In this document: piece by piece, positions 1 to 8,713 of the stretch | Numbering within the stretch: the stretch's first letter is position 1 | How the letters are laid out: each line of letters opens with the position of its first letter | Assembly: GCA_016871255.1 (NCBI GenBank) | Contig: VFZH01000016.1 | Location: forward strand, 1-42,860 | Source of the DNA: Acidimicrobiia bacterium | GTDB taxonomy: Bacteria > Acidobacteriota > Vicinamibacteria > Vicinamibacterales > UBA2999 | Reading direction: 5' to 3' | Length of the DNA stretch: 42,860 bases | Position numbers and translations under genes: made by a program | The notes under the pieces: model-generated | What the model was told of the DNA's origin: nothing | Seen by the model: only the letters and a program-made list of their open reading frames with translations | Database searches by the model: none

Positions 1-594
1 GAGGCGCTCAAGGCCGCCGCCAACGGCATCTGCATGCTGGTCGTGCTGCCGGCGGTGTGCTCGTACCGGGTCCGCGCCCTGGCGCTGGGCGCCGATCGTG
101 CGCTGCTCGGCTCGACCCAGTGGCTCGGCCTGCTCCCGGGTCTCACCGGCCAGTACCTCCGGCGCGCCTTCCTGCGGCAGGTGCTCGCGTACTGCGCCCC
201 CACAGCCGTCATCGAGCACGGCACGCAGTTCTCCGATCCCGGGACGTGGCTCGGCGATCACGTCTACGTCGGACCGGGCTGCCACATCGGCCTCGCCCGC
301 ATCGAGCGCGAGGTGCTGCTGGCCCCGTCGGTCCACGTGCCCAGCGGCGCCACGATCCACGGCACGGAGGACCCGGATCAGCCGCTGCGGCTCCAGCCCG
401 GCATCCGGCGGTGCATCCGAATCGGGGCCAACTCCTGGGTCGGGGCCGGGGCGGTCATCATGGCGGACGTGGGCGACGCCAGCATCATCGGCGCCGGCTC
501 CGTGCTGACACGCGCACTGCCTCCGCGGGTCGTGGCCGCCGGTGTGCCTGCACGGGTGATTCGCGAGCGAACGTCGACGTCCGGACGGGGCTGA
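1..594 (+). CDS. Hexapeptide-repeat (left-handed beta-helix) acyltransferase, 5' partial
   Basis: The frame is open from base 1, so the true start lies upstream; the first internal ATG is at 34. The visible 197 codons encode a hydrophobic N-terminal stretch, then from about residue 70 the glycine/valine-spaced hexapeptide pattern of a left-handed beta-helix (GDHVYVGPGCHIG, IGANSWVGAGAVI, IIGAGSVLT). It ends in the typical VVAAGVPARVIRER cap of the WcaF/NodL/serine-acetyltransferase superfamily. Such enzymes move acetyl or other acyl groups from acyl-CoA to sugars in the cytoplasm. The substrate cannot be read from sequence. The stop lies 3 bp before the next glycosyltransferase start, so the two are probably co-transcribed and the acyl acceptor is probably a glycan. 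Family is confident; acetyl specificity is inferred. Confidence 0.85.
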   Translation, partial: EALKAAANGICMLVVLPAVCSYRVRALALGADRALLGSTQWLGLLPGLTGQYLRRAFLRQVLAYCAPTAVIEHGTQFSDPGTWLGDHVYVGPGCHIGLARIEREVLLAPSVHVPSGATIHGTEDPDQPLRLQPGIRRCIRIGANSWVGAGAVIMADVGDASIIGAGSVLTRALPPRVVAAGVPARVIRERTSTSGRG

Positions 595-597
595 CCG

Positions 598-1830
598 ATG
601 CGGGTGCTCATGCTCACGCATCGGCTTCCCTACACCGCCGATCGCGGTGACCGCATCCGGTCGCACCACCTGCTCCGCTTCCTGTCGGCTCATGCCGAGG
701 TCGATCTCGTGTCGCTCGCCCACGACGCGCAGGAGGCCGCCCACGCCGGCGCGATCTCCGGCCTGGTGTCGTCGGTGGCGGCGGTCCGCACGACACCCGT
801 CAGGGGCTGCATCCGCGCCCTCGGCGCGCTCGCGACCGGCAGCCCCCTGACGCACGCGCTGCTCGACGCGCCGGGATTCGGGGCGGCAATCCGCGCAACC
901 GTCGAGCGGCACCGGCCGGACGTCGTGCTCGCGTACTGCACCGGCATCGCGCACGCCGCGCTTGCCCCGCCCCTGGATCGGATCCCGATGGTGCTCGACA
1001 TGGTGGACGTGGACTCGGAGAAGTGGCGGACGCTCGGCGCCCGGACGGCGCCCCCGCTCGGATGGGTCTACGCGAGCGAAGCGCGGAGGCTGGCGCGGTT
1101 CGAGGCCGAGGCCGCCCTCCGCGCGCACGCCGTCACGGTGGTGCACGAGCGCGAGCGGGCGGCACTGGAACGGCTCGCGCCAGGTGCCCGTGTGCACGTC
1201 GTCGCCAACGGCATCGCCGTGGACACGTTCCGCCCGGCCACGGCGCCGTCCCCCGGCCGGCGCGTCGTCTTCTGTGGCGTGATGAACTACGCGCCGAACG
1301 TCGAAGCCGCCTGCTGGCTCGCCGAACGCGTGTGGCCCCTCGTGGTCCGCGAGCTGCCGGACGCACGGCTCTGCCTGCTGGGCGCAAGCCCTGCGCGCGC
1401 CGTGAGGTCTCTGGCAGCGCGGGACGCCACCGTCGAAGTCACCGGCCGCGTGCCGGATGTCCGGCCGTACCTCTGGGAATCAGCCGTGGCCGCCGCGCCG
1501 CTGCAGGTCGCGCGCGGCGTGCAGAACAAGGTCCTCGAAGCCGTGGCCGCAGGTCTGCCGTGCGTCGTCACGCCTGCCGTGGACGCCGGTCTTCCGGCGG
1601 AAGTACGTCCCGCGTGTCGCGTTGCCGACGAACCCCAGACCTTCGCACGCAGCCTGGTCGCGCTGCTCCGCCTTGCACCCGAAGCCCGGCGCGACCTGGC
1701 CGCGCAGGCCGATCTGGCTCACCTCAGCTGGACCGAGCGACTGGCACCACTGCTGCCACTGCTGCGCCCGGCGATCAGCCACTCGGCGAAGCGTTCGATG
1801 CCCGCCGCGAACGACGTCCGCGGCTCGTAG
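598..1830 (+). CDS. Glycosyltransferase family 4, PEP-CTERM/EpsH1-associated (stp1-like)
   Basis: A 410-residue GT-B glycosyltransferase. The N-terminus (MRVLMLTHRLPYTADRGDRIR) and the VLDMVDVDSEKW motif near residue 125 match the sugar transferase subfamily that accompanies exosortase/PEP-CTERM exopolysaccharide loci. The C-terminal Rossmann domain carries VVFCGVMNYAPNVEAACWL and the donor-site region KVLEAVAAGLPCVV. It would add a sugar from a nucleotide donor to a lipid-linked intermediate on the cytoplasmic face. Homology seems to end near LAPLLPLLRP; the last 20 or so residues read antisense to the end of the neighbouring epimerase. The two convergent frames overlap by 112 bp, suggesting a deletion that removed the original stops. 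Confidence 0.88.
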   Translation: MRVLMLTHRLPYTADRGDRIRSHHLLRFLSAHAEVDLVSLAHDAQEAAHAGAISGLVSSVAAVRTTPVRGCIRALGALATGSPLTHALLDAPGFGAAIRATVERHRPDVVLAYCTGIAHAALAPPLDRIPMVLDMVDVDSEKWRTLGARTAPPLGWVYASEARRLARFEAEAALRAHAVTVVHERERAALERLAPGARVHVVANGIAVDTFRPATAPSPGRRVVFCGVMNYAPNVEAACWLAERVWPLVVRELPDARLCLLGASPARAVRSLAARDATVEVTGRVPDVRPYLWESAVAAAPLQVARGVQNKVLEAVAAGLPCVVTPAVDAGLPAEVRPACRVADEPQTFARSLVALLRLAPEARRDLAAQADLAHLSWTERLAPLLPLLRPAISHSAKRSMPAANDVRGS

Positions 1831-2711
1831 CCGAGCAGCCGCCGCGCCTTCTCGATGGATGCCCACGTCCGCGGAACGTCCCCCGCCTGCTCAGGGAACC
1901 GTTCCACGACGGCGGATCTCCCGAAGACCCGCTCGAGCTCGGCGATCATGCCGGCGAGCGTGATGGTCCGGTCGTTGCCGAGGTTGATCACCTCGTACCT
2001 GGTACCCGCGTAGGCCAACGCGCCGCACACGCCCTGCACCACGTCGTCCACGTACGTGTAGTCCCGGCTCGTGGTGCCGTCTCCATACACCGGAATCGGC
2101 CTGCCGTCGAGCAGCAGCCGCGAGAACTTGTGAATGGCCAGGTCCGGCCGCTGGCCGGGTCCGTAGACCGTGAAGAAGCGCAGGGCGATGAAGCGAAGGC
2201 CGTGGAGGTGGCTGTAGACGTGCCCGAGGAGCTCGCCGCCGACCTTCGTGGCCGCATAGGGGCTGATCGGGCGGAGGACGTGCGCATCTTCTCGCCAGGG
2301 CACGTCCGGGTCCTCGCCGTACACGCTGCTGGACGAGGCGAACACGAACCGCTCGATGGCCCGATCGCGCGCCAGCTCGAGCAGGTTGTGCGTGCCCCGC
2401 ACGTTCACATCCGTGTAGGTCAGCGGATCCTCGATCGAGGGCCGGACACCCGCCCGCGCCGCAAGGTGCACGATCGCGTCGTAGTTGCCCGTCACGCGCT
2501 CGCGAAGTCCGGACGCGTCCCGGATGTCCACCCGGACGAGTCGATAGGCCCCGCTCGCGAGGTGGGGCGCCACGTTGCGTTCCTTGACCGACGGATCGTA
2601 GAAAGGGTCGAAGCTGTCGAGACCCGTCACCTGCCAGCCGTCCGCCAGCAGCGCCCCGGCGACATGACTGCCGATGAACCCCGCCGCGCCGGTCACGAGG
2701 GCGTGTCTCAT
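1719..2711 (-). CDS. NAD-dependent sugar epimerase/dehydratase (extended SDR)
   Basis: A 330-residue extended short-chain dehydrogenase. It has the N-terminal NAD-binding motif TGAAGFIGSH, the SSSSVYG segment, and the catalytic YAATK (YxxxK) pair. The SRDYTYVDDVV and ALRFFTVYGPGQRPD segments are typical of UDP-glucose 4-epimerase and UDP-glucuronate 4-epimerase relatives. It probably interconverts or modifies a UDP-sugar precursor; the exact substrate is undetermined, with UDP-glucuronate 4-epimerase the closest feel. The start is 12 bp below the stop of the lyase-like gene, so they share an operon. The C-terminal tail after FAEWLIAG is serine-rich, low in family character, and antisense to the neighbouring glycosyltransferase. 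Confidence 0.88.
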   Translation of the reverse strand: MRHALVTGAAGFIGSHVAGALLADGWQVTGLDSFDPFYDPSVKERNVAPHLASGAYRLVRVDIRDASGLRERVTGNYDAIVHLAARAGVRPSIEDPLTYTDVNVRGTHNLLELARDRAIERFVFASSSSVYGEDPDVPWREDAHVLRPISPYAATKVGGELLGHVYSHLHGLRFIALRFFTVYGPGQRPDLAIHKFSRLLLDGRPIPVYGDGTTSRDYTYVDDVVQGVCGALAYAGTRYEVINLGNDRTITLAGMIAELERVFGRSAVVERFPEQAGDVPRTWASIEKARRLLGYEPRTSFAAGIERFAEWLIAGRSSGSSGASRSVQLR

Positions 2712-2723
2712 ACGCGTCGATTC

Positions 2724-5300
2724 TCACACGGCGCGCAGAAGGGCGAGAACCGCCGCCAGACCGGCCAGAGCCAGCACCGCAGCCAGCACACGCAGGCGAC
2801 GGAGGACGCGCGCCTTCTGCGGCTCGAAGGGCAGGCCGGGGCTCCCGAAGGTGCGCTGCGGTCCTCGCGGGGCCGACAGCGCTTCCGGGTGGACACGCAC
2901 GTACCCGTTCATCAACCCTCTGGACAGCAGGAGCACGAGCGGCCGCGTGCGGGTGCGCGTCGGGAACCGCTCGAGCGTCGAGCAGGCGTACTCGAAGAAG
3001 TCGCGTGAGCGCGCCATCAGGGCGTCCCGCTCGGCCTCCCCGCCGTACTTCGCCCCGAAGGCGAGCGCCTCCGCCTTCCAGAGCTCCTGCGCCGCCCAGG
3101 TCTCAGTCGGGAACTCGAGCTCCTCGGGGCGTTCCAGGTACGGGCGCTCGTGCGTGGCCATCCAGCGGGCGTAGGCGACCAGCGCCTGACGCGCGTATGC
3201 GTAGGCCTCGTCAATCTCCCCCAGCTCGGCCTTGAGGTCCAGGTACCGTCCGAGCGTGACGAGGAACACGGTGTAGGACCAGCGCGCCTCGACGTGGAGG
3301 AGGTGGCGCGCCTCGATGTCGTCACCCGGATGAATGCACCGCCGTACCAGCGTTTCCGCCTTGGCCAGCAGGGCGCGATCGCCGCCGGCTTGAAACCCGT
3401 TCAGCAGGACCGCGATCGAATATGCGCCGCCGCGGCCGGGGCCCTGGTAGTCGGGCGAGTGCGTGGCGCTCGCCAGCCCGGAGTCCCCGGGCGCAAGCCA
3501 TCCGAACGGGCGCAGGCGGCCGTCGTCCATGTCGACGACCCAGCGCGCAAGATCCAGCGCGGCGTCGCGGCTGGCCGCGGCGCCGGTCAGGAAGTGGTGC
3601 AGCAGCAGACCCGTCGAGTAGTTGTGCTCGTTGGCCGGTCCCCCTCCCGTCACGCCGGGAACGCGCGGGTACGACCGGTGCGTCGAGCGCCCGGCATCCG
3701 TGTAGTGCGCCGTGTGCCAGAACAACCCCCGGTTGAAGACGGATCGGTCTTCAGTCGTGTGGTACAGGTCGATGTCCACGACGTGCGCCGCGAGGTCCCG
3801 CATCAGCCGCCACCAGCGCTCGTCCCCGGTCCGCATGAACTGGAGCGCCAGCCCGGCCACGGCGTCGTACTGGTTGTTGTAGTGCGAAATCACCGGCACG
3901 GGCCCCGTGTAGTACGCGAGCTCGTGATCCGCGTACATGTCGCCGAAGTTCCTCCACCCGTACTCGTCGATCGCTTCCCGCTTGTGTTCGAACGACGCGT
4001 CCCCCTCGATGGCGGCGTCGACCAGGTGGACGTACGACGCGTGCGGGTCGCGGTCGCTGGGCAGCAGGTACGGAACGGCGCCGCTGCCGCAGTAGTGTTC
4101 GGGGGTGGCCCGCGCGAACAGCGGGGACCGGACCCAGTCGAGCGGCGCGTCGGCGACCTCGTCGCGGCCGGCGGCCACGTGGAAGACATGGGTCTTCTGC
4201 TCGCCCGGCTGCAACTCGTGCAGGTCGCCGTGCTGCATCGGAAAGAGCTGGACCGTGATCGTTCGCGTGGATCCCTCGATCGCCCGCGGGAAGTTCTCCC
4301 AGAAGTGCGGCACGGCGACGGCCACGTGGGCGTCAGGGGCGGAAAGAACCACCACCGGCGTCGCGCGCAGTCCTTCCGTCTCTCTCGCACCTGCGCGCAG
4401 ACGGTATCCGCGGAAGGCGAGCGGCACCCGGCCGTCGCGGTTCACGTGGTTGCGGCTCGCCCACTGCTCCCCGCCGCTGGAAGCCTGAAACAGCTCCAGA
4501 TGCTCGCCGCACGCTTCGAGCGGCTGGCCGCGCTCCACGGAGCAGTACAGCTCCCCGGTGCGTTCGCCCGGAAGGGCCACCGTGCAGGAGAGGTCACGCA
4601 GGAGGATCGCGCGCCGCTCGCCCAGCTCCCAGTATCCGCCCCGATGGCTGGCCGCCTTTCTGTTCCTGATTGTGACGGCGCACTCGACCACCGGAGACCC
4701 GGCGAAGAAGTGCAGCCTGGCCGTGACCGCCAGGCCGCCCGGCTTCGGGCCAGCGGCACGCCCGGTGACACGCACCACCGCGCGCAACGGTCCGCTGGAC
4801 TCGACGACCGCGGCCGACAGCGTGAACTCGACACGCCGGCCTCGCTGGTCCGTGAGCGTCAGGCGGAGGCGGTCGCACGGGAACGCGCCGCCGTGGCGCA
4901 GCGAGAACCGCGCCGCGCCGGTGTCGACCGTAACGTGGTGGCGGTCACGCTGCAGGCGCAGGGGCGGGGCATCGCGGAGGTCACGGTCCCCCTGCGACCG
5001 CACCAGCCGGTACTCCGCGGGCACCGGGGAGCCATCATGGTCCACCTGCAGGTCGATCAGCATCCACCGTACGGATCCATCGGGCCACTGCTGCAGCGGC
5101 GTCGTCTGTGCCCGGCCGCGGCGGCCGTCGGGCGCCACGATCTCGAAGCGGTCGGTCCGATCGAACGCGCCCCGCGGGAGCGGAAGCCCCAGGCGGACGG
5201 GCTCCGCCCGGCGCCGGCCACCGTGCCCTGGCGGGCCCGAGATCAGAACGGGAATGGACAGGGGACCGGCCATGCGGACGGCGATGGTTGGCGCCTGCAC
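2724..5300 (-). CDS. PcRGLX/YetA-like polysaccharide lyase family protein with C-terminal membrane helix
   Basis: An 858-residue protein. The N-terminal 90 residues have the RIFT-barrel signature seen in PcRGLX/YetA proteins: a PVRLGLPLPRG-like line, then QWPDGSVRWMLID. A central beta-sandwich follows (about residues 100-400), then a long alpha/alpha-toroid region containing SHYNNQYDAVAGLALQFMRTG and EHNYSTGLLLHHFLTG. Relatives include the exo-rhamnogalacturonan lyase (PL26) group and uncharacterised YetA proteins. There is no signal peptide, but the last 25 residues form one hydrophobic helix preceded by RVLRRLR. This suggests a tail-anchored membrane protein with the large domain on the positive, cytoplasmic side, which is odd for a lyase. 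The start used is GTG 5300; ATG 5273 is an alternative. It sits in an operon with the downstream epimerase. Fold family is fairly sure; lyase activity on this locus's own polymer is inference. Confidence 0.72.
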   Translation of the reverse strand: MQAPTIAVRMAGPLSIPVLISGPPGHGGRRRAEPVRLGLPLPRGAFDRTDRFEIVAPDGRRGRAQTTPLQQWPDGSVRWMLIDLQVDHDGSPVPAEYRLVRSQGDRDLRDAPPLRLQRDRHHVTVDTGAARFSLRHGGAFPCDRLRLTLTDQRGRRVEFTLSAAVVESSGPLRAVVRVTGRAAGPKPGGLAVTARLHFFAGSPVVECAVTIRNRKAASHRGGYWELGERRAILLRDLSCTVALPGERTGELYCSVERGQPLEACGEHLELFQASSGGEQWASRNHVNRDGRVPLAFRGYRLRAGARETEGLRATPVVVLSAPDAHVAVAVPHFWENFPRAIEGSTRTITVQLFPMQHGDLHELQPGEQKTHVFHVAAGRDEVADAPLDWVRSPLFARATPEHYCGSGAVPYLLPSDRDPHASYVHLVDAAIEGDASFEHKREAIDEYGWRNFGDMYADHELAYYTGPVPVISHYNNQYDAVAGLALQFMRTGDERWWRLMRDLAAHVVDIDLYHTTEDRSVFNRGLFWHTAHYTDAGRSTHRSYPRVPGVTGGGPANEHNYSTGLLLHHFLTGAAASRDAALDLARWVVDMDDGRLRPFGWLAPGDSGLASATHSPDYQGPGRGGAYSIAVLLNGFQAGGDRALLAKAETLVRRCIHPGDDIEARHLLHVEARWSYTVFLVTLGRYLDLKAELGEIDEAYAYARQALVAYARWMATHERPYLERPEELEFPTETWAAQELWKAEALAFGAKYGGEAERDALMARSRDFFEYACSTLERFPTRTRTRPLVLLLSRGLMNGYVRVHPEALSAPRGPQRTFGSPGLPFEPQKARVLRRLRVLAAVLALAGLAAVLALLRAV

Positions 5301-5360
5301 CCGTGACGCGGCGCCACCGGGATGATATCAACGCCAGTCACGGCGGTACACTGTCCCTCC

Positions 5361-5692
5361 ATGAAGATCGGCGTCTACACGCAGACGGGAAGGTTGGCCC
5401 TCGGAGGAGGAGAGCCGCTGGTGGCGCACCTGGCGGCCGGCCTGGCTCGCGTCCTCGATGTCGAGCTCGTGCACCACCGCACCGACATGACTGCCTCGAG
5501 CCCAACCCGTCCGTGACGCGGGGTGCTTCCTGGCAGAGTCTGCGCCAGACCCGCGACTGGGTCTGCTGAAACCAGTCACCGCCGACAACCGCGTCGGAAG
5601 AAAAGCGTCGTCGACTCGATCGTCTCTGTCAGCGTGTCGTCACCGGCCTCGACGCGCTCCTGGAAGCCGTCGGCTTGAGGCCCGCCGCATGA
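5361..5692 (+). pseudogene. Remnant of a GT4 glycosyltransferase (N- and C-terminal scraps)
   Basis: ATG 5361 opens MKIGVYTQ followed by LGGGEPLVAHLAAGLA, the usual N-terminus of a GT-B glycosyltransferase (beta-1 plus glycine loop). The frame stops at 5514-5516. Family-like sequence appears to continue one frame over (SLRQTRDWV, to about 5569). A third piece, in the frame ending at TGA 5690-5692, reads RLDRLCQRVVTGLDALLEAV, which looks like a glycosyltransferase C-terminal helix. Roughly 300 codons of middle are missing. I read this as a gene collapsed by frameshift and deletion. The N-terminal piece is the firm part; the other two are weaker. It occupies most of the otherwise gene-free 5301-5809 stretch. 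Confidence 0.55.
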
Positions 5693-5809
5693 CACACGCG
5701 CGCAATGAGTACGAATTCGCAGAAGGAGCCGGATAACGGTCTAAGGGGCCCGCCGGAGGCCCCGCGTCCCGTGCGCTGCCGCCACGCAAGGCGGACGGCG
5801 CCTCCGGGC

Positions 5810-6552
5810 TCACGCACGGCGGAACACGGCCACGTATCCCAGCGGCAGGCTGGTGCTGGACGCGGCGAGGCGCGACCGAGCGTCGTTCGTCCAAGCCGGG
5901 CCGCGGCGCGGCGCGACCCGTCGGCGAGGATGGGTCCGACCTGCCAGTGGAGCGGGAGCACAGTCTTGGCGAACAGGTCGGCCACTGCATCGATGCCCGA
6001 ACCGAACGACCGGATCTCCTCGATGGAGAAGCCGGCGTCCCGGCCGAGCCGCGCCAACCCGTACTCCGTGTATCGATAGTAGTCGTACGGCTCCTCGTGC
6101 AGCCAGTACAGAAACGGCACGCTTATTAACACCAGCGCACCTCCGGGCACCACGACGCGGTAGATCTCACGCAACAGCGCCGCCGGAACCGGGATGTGCT
6201 CGAGCACGTCGGTCAGCAGGACCGTATCGAAACTCCTGTCGCGAAACGGGAGATCGCGGGAGAGGTCGCACGCCAGGTCGATGTGCTGAATCTCGTGCGA
6301 ACTCCTCGGCCAGTCAGCGCAGGTCACCGACGTCACCAGGGGCCGGTACAGGTCATAGAGCGGGACCCGCCCGCATCCGAGACCGAGGAGACGACCGGAC
6401 ACAACGCGCGTCACGGCGCCCGAGAGTTCCCCGCCGAGCAGGTCGACGAACAGCCGCGATGACACCGACACGTCGTTCGTGTCGGGACTGGCCCGGAGCA
6501 CCGATCCGTCGACCACGAACTTCGTCGGGCGCCAGCGGTCCTCGCGCCTCAC
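5810..6552 (-). pseudogene. SAM-dependent methyltransferase, class I, apparently frameshifted near its 3' end
   Basis: From GTG 6552 the frame encodes a class I methyltransferase: glycine motif RLLGLGCGRVPLYDLY, then LPFRDRSFDTVLLTDVLEHI (motifs II/III), LREIYRVVVPGGALVLISVPF, and a C-terminal YRYTEYGLARLGRDAGF region. Around 5885-5905 the coding signal changes frame. The continuing frame reads on as junk to 5629, whereas the other frame gives a normal ending, STSLPLGYVAVFRRA, and a stop at 5810-5812. A one-base indel in the CG-rich run there, in the genome or the assembly, explains this. The substrate is unknown; the neighbours suggest a sugar O- or N-methyltransferase. The start is uncertain because the frame stays open upstream to 6717. 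Confidence 0.7.
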
Positions 6553-6602
6553 GCTACACCGCCGAAGATGAAAAGGGGACCCATGGCATCGCGCAGCCTG
6601 GT

Positions 6603-7787
6603 TCACCGCCGTCCGTGCGACACCTCCTCCTGGATATGGCGAACGTAGAGCTTCCTGAGGTTCACGTACGCGCGGTACGAGTAGGTGGTCGGGCCGGGAT
6701 TCGAAGGCAGCCACCACACTTTGCGCCCGGCCAGGAGCTCGCCAACCTCAACCCGCAGGTCGGCGTCGCGGGGAAGGCGCGTCGGATCGATGTGGCTGTA
6801 CAGATCGTTCCAGATGTCCGGGGAGTGGAACGGAGAGAGGTGAGGCCGGCCGGTGAAGTTCCTGAACACCTGGTGGTAGTTGCCCTGCCAGGAGGCCGTC
6901 CGCTCGAAGTGCGCCCTGAAGAACGCCGCCTTGTCGTGCGCGTAGTCCAGCCGGTGCTGGCCGGCGTAGAAGTGAGCCGGATTGGACATGGTGCCGCTCC
7001 AGAAGATGCAGCGCTGGCCGAACTCGGCCGCAACACGACGCGCCGCCGGCATCCAGCGCAGATGCGTGGGGTCCGAATACAGATCGCCGCAGATCACTTT
7101 CGCCCGGAAATCCTCCGGTGTCTCCTCGTTCCGGTTGTCGTGATGGAACACCCGGCCTGCCCGAATGTGATTGCGCTCCAGCCACTCCACGACCAAGGGA
7201 TGGTTCGGCTCGGCACTGAAGACGTGCCAGCGCTCGGGGGCCACCCTCGGCGCGAGCCACACGAGCTGACTGTCCCTGCCGGCGGTCATCACGATGTGGT
7301 CGTAGCCGGGGAAGGCACGCTCGGTCTTCTCGATGAACCGTGCAATGTGCGCCGCCGAGCGTTCCACGACCGACTCGCAATCGCCGATCGAGAAGTCGGG
7401 CGCGAAGCCCGCACGACTCTCCTCGGGCGTGACGGTCTCGAACGCCCGCAGCTTCTTCACGCGCACGTCGATCGAGTTCCACGACGCGTACCAGGCCGGG
7501 GTGATCGGCTCGAGTGCGGGCCATCCGAAGTGGCGGTTCGCCTTGCGTGCGACGCGGTACATCCAGTCTTCGGTGAAGTGGCCTCTGAGGTAGTCCGGGG
7601 GGCGGAACGACTCGTCGGGGATGAAGTCTCCGGCGTCGCGGATGAGCGCCACGACGGACGTGGACACCTTGAGGCGACTGCCGCAGCGCCGGTAGAAGGC
7701 GGGATAGACACCCGCGGCGACGTCCTCGAGGCGTTGCGCTTCGACGACAGCGTCGCCATCACGAAGATGGAGCTCGAGGCTGGTCAC
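6603..7787 (-). CDS. Asparagine-synthetase-like PP-loop protein of unknown function
   Basis: A 394-residue protein. GTG 7787 overlaps the upstream glycosyltransferase stop as GTGA, so translation is probably coupled. Around residue 165 the segment DHIVMTAGRDSQLVW has the layout of the asparagine synthetase PP-loop (SGGxDS), here TAGRDS. The surroundings (HVFSAEPNHPLVVEWL; HRLDYAHDKAAFF) also resemble the synthetase domain of asparagine synthetase B. The N-terminal glutaminase domain, including its catalytic Cys, is absent. It may activate a carboxylate or amidate a sugar acid, since many surface-glycan clusters carry AsnB-like proteins. This is inference; the reaction is not known. It lies between a GT2 gene and the methyltransferase on the same strand. 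Confidence 0.68.
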   Translation of the reverse strand: MTSLELHLRDGDAVVEAQRLEDVAAGVYPAFYRRCGSRLKVSTSVVALIRDAGDFIPDESFRPPDYLRGHFTEDWMYRVARKANRHFGWPALEPITPAWYASWNSIDVRVKKLRAFETVTPEESRAGFAPDFSIGDCESVVERSAAHIARFIEKTERAFPGYDHIVMTAGRDSQLVWLAPRVAPERWHVFSAEPNHPLVVEWLERNHIRAGRVFHHDNRNEETPEDFRAKVICGDLYSDPTHLRWMPAARRVAAEFGQRCIFWSGTMSNPAHFYAGQHRLDYAHDKAAFFRAHFERTASWQGNYHQVFRNFTGRPHLSPFHSPDIWNDLYSHIDPTRLPRDADLRVEVGELLAGRKVWWLPSNPGPTTYSYRAYVNLRKLYVRHIQEEVSHGRR

Positions 7788-8713
7788 TGGCGCGCGCGGG
7801 TGAGACGGTCCTGGGCGCTGAACACCCATTCCGGGAGCATCCGAAATCGGCCGAAGCGCCGCAGACGGCTCGAGATCACGCCCCGCTCGGCAGCCAGGCT
7901 CAGCGCCTCGTCGAGCTTCGCCCACTCCCGGGTGTAGAAGTACCGCGTACTCAAGGCCTCGAGCAGATCGACCTCGGTGGGTTCGGGCGTCACGACCTCC
8001 AGCCCGCGCGCACGGGCCCATTCCAGGAACGCCAGACGGATGTCCACCATGTCGGTGACCATCCCCTTGACGTTGTTCGACACGTTGGATTCGTGCAACG
8101 TGTAGCGCAGGACCGTGGCGGGAACGTGAACGAAGGGCAGTACCGTGCTGAGCTGCATCCACAGGTACATGTCCTGGCAGTACTTGAACCTCGAGTCAAA
8201 GCCGCCGACCTGTCGAGCCGCCCAGGTCGGTATCAGGAATGCCCCAGGCGGATGGCCAACCCCGCCAAAGAGCCTTCGGGTAACCGCCAGCGGTGCCGCG
8301 CCGGCGAGGTCGGGGCGGCGCCAGTACCGCAGGGACCGCCCCAGCACATCGACAGTCTCACAGTCGCCGAAGACGACGGCGCGGCCGTCTTCCTCCTCCA
8401 GCCTGGAGCGAAGCGCCTCCAGCGCGGACGGCGTCAGGCGATCGTCCTGGTCGAGAAAGAGGACCGCGTCTCCGCTGGCGCGAGCCAGTCCGGTATTGCG
8501 CGCCGCGCTGACCCCCTGATTCCGTTGCCAGACGTACTCGACGCGGTTGCCGAAGCGGGCAGCCACCTCGGCGGTGCCGTCCGGACTCTCGTCGTCCACG
8601 ACGATGATCTCCGCCGGCTGCGTCTGCGCGAGCACGCTCTCGATCGCCGCGCCGAGGAATCGTGCTCCGTTGAAGGCCGGGATGATGACAGAGATCGGCA
8701 CGGGAATCTGCAC
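7784..8713 (-). CDS. Glycosyltransferase family 2
   Basis: A 309-residue GT-A glycosyltransferase starting at GTG 8713. It shows the canonical opening ISVIIPAFNGARFLGAAIESVLAQ, the nucleotide-binding EIIVVDDESPDGT, a DQDD metal-binding DXD equivalent near residue 92, and an acceptor-side segment GGFDSRFKYCQDMYLWMQL. The length is normal for a soluble, single-domain GT2. It probably adds one sugar to an undecaprenyl-linked oligosaccharide in the cytoplasm. A perfect TATAAT lies 70-75 bp upstream on this strand. It heads a short run with the AsnB-like gene and the methyltransferase. Confidence 0.9.
   Translation of the reverse strand: MQIPVPISVIIPAFNGARFLGAAIESVLAQTQPAEIIVVDDESPDGTAEVAARFGNRVEYVWQRNQGVSAARNTGLARASGDAVLFLDQDDRLTPSALEALRSRLEEEDGRAVVFGDCETVDVLGRSLRYWRRPDLAGAAPLAVTRRLFGGVGHPPGAFLIPTWAARQVGGFDSRFKYCQDMYLWMQLSTVLPFVHVPATVLRYTLHESNVSNNVKGMVTDMVDIRLAFLEWARARGLEVVTPEPTEVDLLEALSTRYFYTREWAKLDEALSLAAERGVISSRLRRFGRFRMLPEWVFSAQDRLTRARQ

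Noticed and set aside
3150-5306. Long open frame on the plus strand opposite the lyase-like gene, and similar long antisense frames at 15437-17182 and 30178-32226
   Set aside because: Their translations are rich in Arg, Pro, Gly and His with no family motifs. They arise from the high GC3 of the real genes on the other strand.
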